A DNA stretch of 64,000 bases from assembly GCA_964489015.1 (NCBI GenBank), contig CAZAXD010000003.1, forward strand, positions 1 through 64,000. The letters run 5' to 3'. The DNA is from JAPYWM01 sp964489015 (GTDB lineage Bacteria > Bacteroidota > Bacteroidia > SpSt-205). The notes under the pieces are model-generated. The model was not told the origin of the DNA. It saw nothing but the letters and a program-made list of their open reading frames with translations, and did no database searches. The translations under genes and the position numbers were made by a program. Positions 8,144-17,600 of this stretch are shown here, in pieces (within the stretch, counting starts at the first letter, position 1; each line of letters opens with the position of its first letter).

Positions 8144-9661
8144 CTATTCTGCGGAAACGACTTCTGCGCGCATGCCATAGGTGCCTCCCACCATATAAGA
8201 CAGCTCCCGCTCCCAGCGCTCCTGCGGCTGAAGTAGCGGGATCGTCAACTCCTCGGTCTTTTTTACTGCGCCCTCTTTATTGAGAAGATGCACCCGCAGG
8301 CGGATATTTTTCCATTCTTTAGAGCTGGCATTGCTGACTACGAGCAAGGCTTTCACTTGGAGGATACCTTGGCGGCGAAAGTTTTGTATCTCGGGATGTA
8401 ATGCCTCAGAGAAGGAGACAGCAAGGCTTGGTGAGGGCGTAGCGGGTGGGGTTGTATCTGGCGTGGAGGGGGAAGGCGTGGCGGCAGCTTTTGGCTTCGT
8501 GGAAGGAGCTCTAGTAAAAGAAGGTCTGGTGGGCGAGGGAGCGGGTTTAGCCTGCTTAGGGGATGAATTTAAGCGGCTCGTATCTGTGAAGGTGCGCTCT
8601 GTGCGGGAGGTGTCGGCGGGTGATAAGCTATCCGCTTGCGAGACCAGGGTATCTTGCGAGACCAGGGTATCCACGGGGGCAAGCTGAGCGGTGGACCGAG
8701 GGCGTGTCCACCACCACACGCTGGCCGCAGCTAACATAAGTAAACCGACACCAAGGACTATCCAGAGCCAGAGCTTCTTGGAAGAAGGGCGTGCTGCCGG
8801 TGCAGTCACCAACTGGGTCGGTGGGATGAATGGGGTAGTCGGATCTTCTAAGGCAGCTAGGAAGGCCTCTCGCAGCGCTTGGCAATCCGAATAGCGATAA
8901 GCGGGGTTTTTTTCTGTGGCTTTTAGAATGACCTCTAATAGCCTGGCAGGCTTGACGGCTGGGGGATGGCTAAGGTCAAAGAGCGGTTCCTGAACGATCT
9001 TGAGACTTAGGTCAAACTCACTGAGGCCCGGATCGTAGGGGGGGCGTCCCATGAGCATTTCAAAAAGCACGAGCCCTAAGGAATAAATATCGGTGCGATG
9101 ATCGATTTCACGCTCGCCTCGCACCTGCTCCGGACTCATGTACAAGAGTGTGCCTAAGCGCATGCCAGTCCTCGTGGCACTGTGATCCGTCGTGAGGATG
9201 CGGGCTACGCCAAAGTCCAGGATCTTGACATGCCCCTGAGGCGTAATCATGATATTAGCGGGCTTGATATCGCGATGGATGATGCCTTTTTCATGAGCAT
9301 ACTGAAAAGCGTCGAGCACCTCGGAGAAGTACTTCTTCATACTCTCTAAGGGCAGCGGACCCGCTTTGATGATCTCGGAGAGGGGGTGACCTTCTACGTA
9401 CTCCATCACGAGGTAGAGGGCGTCAGGCTCCTCGATGTAATCGTACAACGTGACGATATGGGGATGTGAGAGGCGCGCTAGGGCACTGGCTTCTGCTGCG
9501 AAGCGCTGACGCACCTCAGGGTCCTGGGCTAGATAGGGACTAATCGCTTTGATAGCTACGAGCCGCTCGAGCTTTTTCTGCCGAGCTAGGTACACAACCC
9601 CCATCCCCCCTTGTCCCAAGGTCTGCAATATCTCGTAGCGTGAAAGGTGTGGGATGTTCAT
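8144..9661 (-). CDS. Membrane Ser/Thr protein kinase (PknB-like), kinase 1
   Basis: A 505-residue Hanks-type kinase. The catalytic domain (about 8-270) has the glycine loop GQGGMGVVY, VAIK, catalytic HRDIKPAN, DFG (LDFGVARI), and APE-like MSPEQVRG. A single TM segment (about 297-320, WLWIVLGVGLLMLAAASVWWW) is followed by a Ser/Thr/Pro-rich linker and a C-terminal beta-type domain of about 90 residues that is probably extracytoplasmic. A short tandem duplication in the linker gives DTLVSQ twice. Its start codon overlaps the cysteine desulfurase stop (ATGA). Sitting directly upstream of MurF-Alr, it could tune cell-wall precursor synthesis; that is inference. Confidence 0.92.
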   Translation of the reverse strand: MNIPHLSRYEILQTLGQGGMGVVYLARQKKLERLVAIKAISPYLAQDPEVRQRFAAEASALARLSHPHIVTLYDYIEEPDALYLVMEYVEGHPLSEIIKAGPLPLESMKKYFSEVLDAFQYAHEKGIIHRDIKPANIMITPQGHVKILDFGVARILTTDHSATRTGMRLGTLLYMSPEQVRGEREIDHRTDIYSLGLVLFEMLMGRPPYDPGLSEFDLSLKIVQEPLFDLSHPPAVKPARLLEVILKATEKNPAYRYSDCQALREAFLAALEDPTTPFIPPTQLVTAPAARPSSKKLWLWIVLGVGLLMLAAASVWWWTRPRSTAQLAPVDTLVSQDTLVSQADSLSPADTSRTERTFTDTSRLNSSPKQAKPAPSPTRPSFTRAPSTKPKAAATPSPSTPDTTPPATPSPSLAVSFSEALHPEIQNFRRQGILQVKALLVVSNASSKEWKNIRLRVHLLNKEGAVKKTEELTIPLLQPQERWERELSYMVGGTYGMRAEVVSAE

Positions 9662-10803
9662 GCTTCAGGGGAGGAGGCTACTATGCTCTCTGCAATCTGC
9701 TCAACGGTGTAGGTCAGGTTAGCTGCAGTGGTTTCTCTGCCCCAGGATAATCGCAAAGAGCGCATAGCATCCTCCGAAGATAGGCCTATGGCTTGCAGGA
9801 CATGAGAAGGATGACCGCTACCCGAGCTGCAAGCCGATGTGCCCGATACGCAGATGCCTGCCATATCCAGCCGAATCAAAAGTAAGTCATCGGCTTGTGG
9901 CAAATGAAAGTTGAGAATACCCGGATGGCTGCCTTCTCTAGAAGGGTCCCCGTGCAAAATAACCCCTGGAATGGATTCATGAAGGAGTCGCAGTAAGTGC
10001 TGCTTGAGGGTCCAGAGGTGCTCATTGTAGGCCTGCTTTTGGGCATAAGCCTTCTGAAGCGCACAAGCCATGCCTACAATTGCCGCTACATTTTCGGTGC
10101 CGGCGCGTTGCCCCCGCTCCTGAGCTCCGCCCGTAATAAAGCTCTTGAGTGGGACCCGCCTGTATAAGAATCCTATCCCCTTTGGACCATAAAACTTATG
10201 CGCTGATGCTGCTAAAAAGTCCACTGGCCATTCCCGCACGTCGACCCAACCCAGGCCCATCACCTGAACCGTATCAGAGTGGTAGTAGGCCCCATATTGC
10301 TTACATAACTCGGCGATTTCCTGCACGGGCTGCAGGGTACCTATTTCATTATTGACGTACATGATGGAGACGAGGGCCTTAGGATGCTGGCGCAGAAGCT
10401 GCTCTAACGCATCCAGGATAATCCGACCCATCGTGTCAACAGGCACGACAACTGCCTTGACCTGCCCCCTACTAACTAAGTCTTCAATCGTGTGTAGAAC
10501 GGCGTGATGTTCAGTGGGATTATAGACAATGGTCTTAATCCCTAGGGTCTCAATGGCCCCTCGTATGGCATGATTATCGGCTTCGGTGCCGCCGCTTGTA
10601 AAGACGATTTCTCCAGGTGCTGCACCGATTAGGTCGGCAATTTTTTGACGTGCCTCTTCAATGGCTGCTCTCAGAGCCCGCCCCGCCGCGTGAATAGAAG
10701 AGGGATTCCCCGCACTCCTAAGGTAAGGCACCATCGCCTCGAGCACCTCCTCATGTAAAGGTGTAGAAGCCGCATAGTCCAGATAAACCCTCACAGCATT
10801 CAC
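9658..10803 (-). CDS. Cysteine desulfurase (NifS/IscS class)
   Basis: A PLP enzyme of about 381 residues that removes sulfur from cysteine for Fe-S cluster or tRNA thiolation use. Motifs are YLDYAASTP at the N-terminus, TSGGTEADNHAI, PTEHHA, the PLP lysine in SAHKFYGPKG, RAGTENV, and the catalytic Cys in SACSSGSG. The start is placed at GTG 10803, 6 nt after the TAAATTTG box. A TTG at 10812 lies inside the box, and a further in-frame GTG is at 10794. First gene of the operon kinase-CPBP-murF/alr-M28. The NifS-versus-IscS role cannot be decided here. Confidence 0.93.
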   Translation of the reverse strand: MNAVRVYLDYAASTPLHEEVLEAMVPYLRSAGNPSSIHAAGRALRAAIEEARQKIADLIGAAPGEIVFTSGGTEADNHAIRGAIETLGIKTIVYNPTEHHAVLHTIEDLVSRGQVKAVVVPVDTMGRIILDALEQLLRQHPKALVSIMYVNNEIGTLQPVQEIAELCKQYGAYYHSDTVQVMGLGWVDVREWPVDFLAASAHKFYGPKGIGFLYRRVPLKSFITGGAQERGQRAGTENVAAIVGMACALQKAYAQKQAYNEHLWTLKQHLLRLLHESIPGVILHGDPSREGSHPGILNFHLPQADDLLLIRLDMAGICVSGTSACSSGSGHPSHVLQAIGLSSEDAMRSLRLSWGRETTAANLTYTVEQIAESIVASSPEA

Positions 10804-10809
10804 AGCTTG

Positions 10810-10817
10810 CAAATTTA
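10810..10817 (-). promoter_or_regulatory. -7 box of the cysteine desulfurase operon
   Basis: TAAATTTG on the minus strand is an exact consensus match 6 nt before GTG 10803. It is the only clear promoter found for the five-gene operon. Confidence 0.55.
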
Positions 10818-10956
10818 TGAAATGCCAACCTAAGCCGCTTTCTGCGTGTATGGCGAATTAGGTGTTGCTTAGCCGAATAGCATGTTTAGTGGGGGCTTTG
10901 CTGACCCCTTTTAGCCTATCTTTTTAGGCCCTATCTCGAGTCAGGATTTGTCACTT
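10818..10956. other. Divergent intergenic region
   Basis: Separates the desulfurase operon from the DUF2079 pseudogene. It contains a GGGG/CCCC hairpin followed by TTTT (10892-10912, plus orientation) with no plus-strand gene upstream. No ORF or tRNA is seen. Confidence 0.3.
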
Positions 10957-10964
10957 TAACTTTG
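10957..10964 (+). promoter_or_regulatory. -7 box before the DUF2079 pseudogene
   Basis: TAACTTTG is an exact match, 4 nt before GTG 10969. It shows where the now broken gene began. Confidence 0.5.
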
Positions 10965-10968
10965 CCTC

Positions 10969-12471
10969 GTGTTGGGCCAAACTTTCTCACCATCGATGGG
11001 CAATAGCAATCTGGCTTTTGGGAATGGTGGTCATGGCTTTGGTCACTTTTCCCAATCACTACAATTTTCGTACTTACGCCTATGATCTAGGCTATGTAGC
11101 CGGTTTCTTCGAGAGATTACTTCACCTAAATATTTTTGTTCCAGTTTTCTTAAATTATCCTTGTGAGATTCCTCATTTATCTTATGTAGCTTATGCAATA
11201 GGCATGCCTTTCTACCTAATTGGCAAAGTTTGGGGTGTCTTAGTATATCAATGGCTATTTCTGGGCTTTGCTGCTATAGGGATTTACTTCTATGCTAGGC
11301 ACCGGTTACAGAGGGGGGCAGTTTGGTCCCTAGTACATTACTTTGGGATGTGGGGGTATATGCAGCGCTAGGTTATGATGCGCACCCGGAGCTTTTTGGA
11401 GCTTCTCTGATTCCATGGTTATTTTATGCTGCTGAAGTAAATAAAAAATATTTGGCTTTTATATTGTTTTTGCCATAATATTTTGTAAAGAAAAATACAC
11501 ATTATTTTGAATATTTATATCATAAACTTTATTTCTTCTACATAGGGAAGATAAGACGAAGGCGACTATATCGGTACGGTTCTTTTTGATTTCACTTATA
11601 GCGCTGGTTCTGTTTTTTATTTTAGATAGGTTCATGGAGTATAATAGAGGTTGTCCTTCTCGCTTTTCTTCTCATGCATAGTTATTTGTGGTCAAAAGAT
11701 GCCATGAAGGAGCCCTGGAATACACCAGAGGACTTTTTGTCAAAGCTAATTAATGTAATTAGCAATTGGCGGCATATACTCACCTTGTTTTTCGAGAGTT
11801 ATAAGCATGAGCTTCTTTATACTGGCATTAAAGCGGAACTTCACTATGCTGCCCTCTTAAGTGGGGGCTGGGTTTTGTTTGGGGTGCCGGCTTTTATTCC
11901 TGCTTTTTTACCTGTTTATGCCTACAAATTGCTAGCCAATGACCCGCAAGTATGGGGTACTTTGTGCCATTACAACATGGAATTTGCTGTTTTGATTCCG
12001 TTGGCTGTCATCTGGTTTGCTAGCTTGCAATCTTCATGGTATCAAGTTCGAATTCTAATTGTAGCTGCTATTTTAGTGCACTTTATCAACGGTGCTTTGC
12101 TTGATTATCGCAAGTCGGTATGGTAGGCTGCTGAGCAAATGCGATTTTACCAGGCCTCGCACTATACCTCACCCTATAATTACAGAAAGATTAACGCGGC
12201 TCTCTCCAAGATCCCGCCCGGAAGTTCGGTGGCGGCTGTAACTCGTCTGGCTCCTCACTTTGATTATGGTGTGTATAAGATGTATCATGCCTTTTTTCCT
12301 GGCGACACTGTAGCTGAGTATTATGTGCTGCTTCGCGGTGATCCTAACCCATGGCCTTTACCCCCTAGCCAGCTTAAGGCCTTTATTGATTCGGTTATAA
12401 AGTCGCCCAACTGGACCCTGGTCTACGATCAAGATAGCTTAGTCCTCTTTAGGAAGCGCCCTTCTCCCTAG
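10969..12471 (+). pseudogene. DUF2079-type multipass membrane protein, multiply broken
   Basis: Fragments in different frames form one protein. A GTG start at 10969 is followed by an early frame change, then YNFRTYAYDLGYVAGFF and further hydrophobic segments. A second shift at the G run near 11349-11353 restores LGYDAHPELFGASLIPWLF, a pattern typical of DUF2079 proteins. After a stop near 11478 only shreds remain until about 11674. Then come a membrane segment with VWGTLCHYNMEFAVLIPLA, a stop at 12124-12126, and a soluble C-terminal part starting near 12139. At least three frame changes or stops separate these pieces. The region is clearly more AT-rich than its neighbours. DUF2079 proteins are uncharacterised, glycosyltransferase-like membrane proteins. 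Confidence 0.75.
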
Positions 12472-12523
12472 CCCCTCAAGAACGGTTATTTAGGAAGTGG
12501 GAAGGTCAGTTAAAGTAACCTTG

Positions 12524-12531
12524 TAACTTTG
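12524..12531 (+). promoter_or_regulatory. -7 box of micro-ORF/DHFR
   Basis: TAACTTTG is an exact match, 4 nt before ATG 12536. A second, weaker TATCTTTA (12630-12637) lies 9 nt before the DHFR ATG. Confidence 0.5.
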
Positions 12532-12535
12532 CCGC

Positions 12536-12646
12536 ATGTTTTGCTTTTGTTTTCTCGGAAGAGACGAAAAGCCAGCCCCTGCCTTTAACTTTACGAAGTC
12601 CGAAGAGCATCTATCAGGCGTGATTGGGTTATCTTTAGGCGCTTAA
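12536..12646 (+). CDS. Micro-ORF (36 residues) abutting DHFR
   Basis: Starts MFCFCFLGRDEK and ends LGA, with TAA at 12644-12646 directly followed, in the same frame, by the DHFR ATG. It has the same box and 4-nt spacing as well-supported genes in this window, which is the main support. No known family is recognised. It could be a real small protein, a leader peptide coupling translation to DHFR, or chance. A readthrough of the single TAA would fuse it to DHFR. Confidence 0.35.
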   Translation: MFCFCFLGRDEKPAPAFNFTKSEEHLSGVIGLSLGA

Positions 12647-13189
12647 ATGTGGAACCTCATCGCGGCGGTTAGTTGGCCTACCGGTGTCATCGGGCGTGCT
12701 GGTCGTTTACCCTGGCGAATCCCACTGGAACTCGCTTTATTTCGACAACTCACATGGGGGGGGATCCTCGTAATGGGACGCAAAACCTATGAAAGCCTTG
12801 GACGAGCTGAATTGCCCGGTAGGACGATATGGGCGCTCTCTAAGCAGAGCGGTCTTCTCAGTTCATCGCCTCGGGTGCGAGTATTTGGGGACTGGGAGGC
12901 GCTTTTAGAAGCCTTGGCGAGGCAGACTTCTCCGGTCTTTTTTGCGGGCGGAGCGCTTTTGTTTGAAAAGGCCCTAAATTTGCCTCAGTTAGAGCGGCTT
13001 TATATTTCTTGGGTAATGGCGTCAGTACAGGGCGATACGTACTTTCCCCGGCTATCGGGGGCTTGGCAGCCCGTGCGCTGGGAAGTCTTTGCGGTGGGGC
13101 CTGGCGTGCCGATCCCTTTTATCTTCACCACCTACGAGCGTTCTACAGGTGAATCACTTCCCCATAAGCAGCAGCAGCCGCTTCCATAA
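12647..13189 (+). CDS. folA: Dihydrofolate reductase
   Basis: A 180-residue DHFR that reduces dihydrofolate to tetrahydrofolate with NADPH. Motifs are IAAVSWPTGVIGRAGRLPWRIP (Met20-loop equivalent), ILVMGRKTYESLG, the NADPH-binding VFFAGGALLF (GG pair), and FTTYER near the end. The acidic catalytic residue appears as Glu in PLELALF, where E. coli has Asp27. The last 15 codons are an unusual extension that runs 47 bp into the convergent lpdA gene. No thymidylate synthase gene is next to it. Confidence 0.92.
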   Translation: MWNLIAAVSWPTGVIGRAGRLPWRIPLELALFRQLTWGGILVMGRKTYESLGRAELPGRTIWALSKQSGLLSSSPRVRVFGDWEALLEALARQTSPVFFAGGALLFEKALNLPQLERLYISWVMASVQGDTYFPRLSGAWQPVRWEVFAVGPGVPIPFIFTTYERSTGESLPHKQQQPLP

Positions 13190-14531
13190 TCGCTTCTGAC
13201 AGGGTAGGATGTGGATGGATGGTCTTAGCAAGCTCATGACCCGTAATTTCCAGCCGTCGTGCGACGATCAGTTCCCCAATCATCTCGGTAGCATTCGGGC
13301 CGATAATATGCGCCCCCAGGAGTTCGCCGTATTTTGCGTCAAAGATTAGCTTGACTAGCCCTTCATTTTTGCCGATAGCGGAAGCCTTGCCTGAGGCCGT
13401 GTACGGAAACTTGCCGACCTTGATAGTGTACCCCTTTTCTTTGGCGGCTTTTTCGGTCAGCCCCATGGAGGCGACTTCGGGTTGGCAGTAGGTACAGCTT
13501 GGAATAGTAGAATAATCCAACGGCTGAGGGTCTAGGCCAGCTATCTTTTCTATGCAAAGGATGCCTTCCATGGAAGCGACATGAGCAAGGGCCGGTGTAT
13601 TTAGTACGTCACCTATGGCGTAAATGCCAGGAACGTTGGTACGGTAAAACTCATCGACGAGTATGCGTCCGCGCTCGGTCTTGATGCCTAGCGCCTCTAG
13701 ACCGAGGTTTTCGGTATTGGGAGTAATGCCTATGGAGAGAAGAGCGAGGCTGCTTTCCAGAACCTTTTCCCCTTGCGGGGTTTGGAGCTTGGCCTTGATG
13801 CCCTTCTTGATTTTTTCTACAGATTCTACCTTGGTGTGCGTAAGGATTTGGATACCTGCTTTTTTGAAGCTTTTTTCCAGTTCCTTTGCGACTTCCTCAT
13901 CCTCGCGTGGAAGCAGATGGGGTAGTGCTTCAACAAGGGTGACACTCGTGCCAAGCGCATTATAAAAGTAGGCAAACTCAACGCCAATAGCCCCAGCGCC
14001 GATGATGAGGAGGCTCTCGGGTTTCTCGGGAAGGGTCATGGCTTCTCGGTAGCTGATGATATGCTTACCATCGATGGAGATATGAGGCAGTTCACTGGCT
14101 CGCGCCCCAGTGGCGATAATCACATGCGCGGCACGTAAGGCTTTTTTCGAACCATCAGCCGCTGTGACCTCCACAGTTTTGTCAGGTAATAAGCGGGCGG
14201 TGCCAGGAATAACCTCAATTTTATTTTTCCGCATAAGAAAGTCGACGCCGCGACTCATCTTCTCGGCTACGCCTCGGGATCGCTTGATAATAGCAGGGAA
14301 GTCTATCTCTATGTCCTTCGCTTTGAGACCATAGTCATTAGCTTTTTGTAGATAGGTAAGAACCTCGGCGGATTTGAGGAGGGCTTTTGTGGGAATACAA
14401 CCCCAGTTGAGGCAGATGCCTCCCATGTTTTCCCGTTCCACTACCTGAACTTGAAAGCCGAGCTGAGCCGCGCGAATTGCCGCTACATAGCCGCCGGGTC
14501 CGCCGCCAATGATGAGAATAGTTTTTTCCAT
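13143..14531 (-). CDS. lpdA: Dihydrolipoyl dehydrogenase (E3)
   Basis: A 462-residue FAD disulfide oxidoreductase that reoxidises dihydrolipoamide of 2-oxoacid dehydrogenase or glycine-cleavage complexes. It has the FAD-binding GGGPGGYVAAIRAAQ, redox-active pair GGICLNWGCIPTKALL, second dinucleotide site IIGAGAIGVEFA, and the C-terminal active-site HPHPTLSEAI. The start ATG 14531 is set by a -7 box 4 nt upstream and by homology; a longer frame to 14624 is not needed. No E1/E2 genes are nearby. Confidence 0.95.
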   Translation of the reverse strand: MEKTILIIGGGPGGYVAAIRAAQLGFQVQVVERENMGGICLNWGCIPTKALLKSAEVLTYLQKANDYGLKAKDIEIDFPAIIKRSRGVAEKMSRGVDFLMRKNKIEVIPGTARLLPDKTVEVTAADGSKKALRAAHVIIATGARASELPHISIDGKHIISYREAMTLPEKPESLLIIGAGAIGVEFAYFYNALGTSVTLVEALPHLLPREDEEVAKELEKSFKKAGIQILTHTKVESVEKIKKGIKAKLQTPQGEKVLESSLALLSIGITPNTENLGLEALGIKTERGRILVDEFYRTNVPGIYAIGDVLNTPALAHVASMEGILCIEKIAGLDPQPLDYSTIPSCTYCQPEVASMGLTEKAAKEKGYTIKVGKFPYTASGKASAIGKNEGLVKLIFDAKYGELLGAHIIGPNATEMIGELIVARRLEITGHELAKTIHPHPTLSEAIMEAAAAAYGEVIHL

Positions 14532-14535
14532 GGGG

Positions 14536-14543
14536 CAAAGATA
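14536..14543 (-). promoter_or_regulatory. -7 box of lpdA
   Basis: TATCTTTG on the minus strand, exact consensus, 4 nt before the lpdA ATG. It decides the start. Confidence 0.6.
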
Positions 14544-14602
14544 CAGGGCTGGGGATGTGGATACATGAAAAGTCACAAGCCTTGCATATTTCGAGTTAGC
14601 TG

Positions 14603-14610
14603 TATATTTG
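14603..14610 (+). promoter_or_regulatory. -7 box of the receptor operon
   Basis: TATATTTG is an exact match, 23 nt before ATG 14634. This gives a longer leader than most genes here. Confidence 0.45.
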
Positions 14611-14633
14611 CATCCTGTAACCACTTGGTGACT

Positions 14634-17600
14634 ATGCGCCGACTTCTACTCATTGCATTCGGGGCCTGTGGGTTTTTGCTGTGGGCTCAGCAAGATGCGG
14701 GCAAGCTCCGCGGCGTCGTTCGGGATAAAGTAACCCGAGAACCCCTTAGCTTTGCCACGGTCGTCATCCTGCAAAACGGTATCGTAAAGGGCGGCACCAA
14801 TACCAACGAGAATGGGGAGTATAGCATAGCCCCGGTCTCGCCCGGTACTTACGACGTGCGGGTTAGTTATGCGGGTAAGACCATGACCATTACGAGGGTC
14901 GTCGTCACTGCTAACCGCACCATCGTTCTCGACGTGAACATGGAGTCTAGCATCGAGACCGAGACCCAGGTCATTGTCGACTACAAAGTGCCGCTCTTTG
15001 AAAAGGACGAGACCGTCACGGGCAAGACGCTTTCTATCGACCAAATCCAAAAGATGGGTACCCGAAACATCAATGCCTTTCTGTCTACTACGGCTGGGGT
15101 CTATCAGGCTGATGACAAGCCTGGTGCCGGTATCAGCGTGCGGGGGGCTCGGAGCGATGCGACGCAATACTTTGTAGATGGGGTCCGGCTGCTCGGTGGT
15201 TTCGCTATGCCGCAGCGGGCTATCTCCCAGTTGTCGGTTTATACGGGCGGGATTCCGGCCGAGTTTGGGGANNNNNNNNNNNNNNNNNNNNNNNNNNNGA
15301 CGGGCGCTCCTTCTGCTAAAACGACCTTTGGCGGGGAGATTCAATCTAGTCAACTGACCGACCCCTATAAATTCAATCTTTTTGCTTTCAATGTCTCGGG
15401 TCCGATCTGGAATCGCACGGCAGAGGACGGCACCAAAACCACGATCTTGGGCTATAATATTGCGACGGAATATCAATCTGAGCGCGATGCAGATCCCCCT
15501 TATGGCGGCGTCTACCGTGTCAAGCCCGATGTCTTGGCTGATCTGCAAGAGACGCCCCTGCAGCCTTTTGGTGGGCAGGCTTTTTTTGTAAATCGGGCTA
15601 ACTTCATTCGTCCTGATCAAATCGAGAAGTTTCCATATAAGCAGGGTAATAAACTGCGTCAGTTTCGCTTGAACACCAGGGTCGACCTGCGTCTAGCGGA
15701 GAACGCCTTTATTAAGATGGGCTTTAGCGGGGAGCTTAGTCGGCGCCAGGGGTGGGGCCTAAGCCGTTCTCTTCTAGCTTGGGACCGAGTGGCGGAGGGG
15801 CGCAGCGAAACCTGGCGCGGCTTTGTGCGATTTCAACAAACCTTTGCAGGCGATACAGGGAGCCTGATTCGTAATTTCTTCTACACGCTCCAATTAGATT
15901 ACACCCGAGTCAATAGCAAGTCCATTGACCCTGAATTTGGGCTAGACTGGTTTCGGTATGGTCACATTGCCCGCTTTGAAAATCGCTACGCGGAGCTATT
16001 AGTTCCAACGCTGGTGAATGGAAACTTTCCAGCCTATGAGACGCAGGGCTATGTGGAGAATGAATATATCTTCGACCCCTCTATAAGCAGCCATCCTATC
16101 CTGGCGAACTACAATAGGTACATTTACAATTACTTGGCCCAAAACCCTAGGGTTTTATTCAATCCTCATACCTTGCAAGTCGAGCCTAGTGGGCGAGTTC
16201 GCAATTTTATCGATCTTCTGCAGTTAGGCGGGCATGTCAACGGCTTGCTAGGTGCGCAATCCTTAATATATAACCTGTATCTCGGACAAGGCTATATCGC
16301 CACTGGCGGCCCTTCTTTTGCGAATACTGACATGATTCGCCTCACAGGCCAAGCCTCGGCAGAATTAGGGCGGCACAACATCAAGGTCGGGTTCGAGTTT
16401 GATCAGCGCTATGCTCGCTTTTACCAGGTGATTCTCACAGGCTCTAATGGGCTCTGGAATCTCATGCGCCTCTATGCGAATCGACATCTGTCGGAGCTCG
16501 ACCGCGATAACCCTATTTATAACGGGGATACTATTCGCTACCTTCCGCTTTATCAAGCCAGTCAGCAGAGCTACTTTGATAAGCAAATGCGGCTAAAGCT
16601 GGGGCTGCCCGTGGATGGGCTTGATTTCATTAGTCCTGATGCCATGGACCCGAGCTTTTTTAGCTTAGATATGTTCGATATCAATGACCTCTATGCGGGG
16701 GGTAATCCAGCCGTCTTTTACCAAGGCTATTCGCCGTGGGGTAAGCGTCAGCGCCGAGTAGCGCCGGAGAGATTTTTTGAGGATCGGCAAAATCGTCCTC
16801 AAAATGCCTTTGCGCCTACTTATGTAGCGTTTTACTTGCAAGATAAATTTGAGTTTGATAAGATGTTCTTCAACTTGGGCGTTCGGGTGGATAGATACGA
16901 TGCGAATTTGCCAGTGCTGAAGGACCCCTACATTGTACGGCCTTTCTACCGGGCCTCCGAGACAGCTCAGCTACTGGGTATCACATTGCCGCAGGGCGTA
17001 GGAGGGGACTGGGTCGCTTATGTGGACAATGCGCTTAGTCCTTCTCGGATCATTGGATACCGCTCGGGCAATACCTGGTATGATGCCAACGGCTCGCCTA
17101 CTAGTGCCCTGGCAATCATACGTTCCAGTGGTGGTCGTCCTAGACCGCACATCAAGGCCGATAGCTTGACCTACGAGGCTTTTGAGGATTATAGGCCGCA
17201 AATCAACATCATGCCTCGTATATCGTTCTCCTTCCCCATTTCCGACGAGGCTACCTTCTTTGCTCACTATGACGTGCTAACCCAGCGTCCTCGAGCCGGG
17301 CAGGTAGCCCAGTTTACTGATTACCTATTCATTGTTCAAAACGCTACGATAGACATCCCTAATCCGCGTCTGCAACCTGAAAAAACCATAGATTTTGAGG
17401 TTGGTTTCAAGCAGCTCCTCACCCAAAGTATTGCGCTTTCCATTTCTGGCTACTATCGCGAAATGCGCAATATGGTTCAGGCGTTCCAGTTTTTTGGTGC
17501 TTACCCAGTCACTTACACTAGTCTCGAGAATCTTGACTTTAGCACTGTGAAAGGGCTGAACGTTGATTTAGACATTAGACGAATTGGGGTACTGGAACTG

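Noticed and set aside
8628..8700. Short tandem repeat in kinase 1 as a regulatory element
   Set aside because: It is an in-frame duplication within the extracytoplasmic linker (DTLVSQ twice), ordinary for low-complexity linkers.
14451..14633. Longer N-terminus for the TonB-type receptor
   Set aside because: It would cross the lpdA start and promoter on the other strand and precede a clear signal peptide beginning at 14634.
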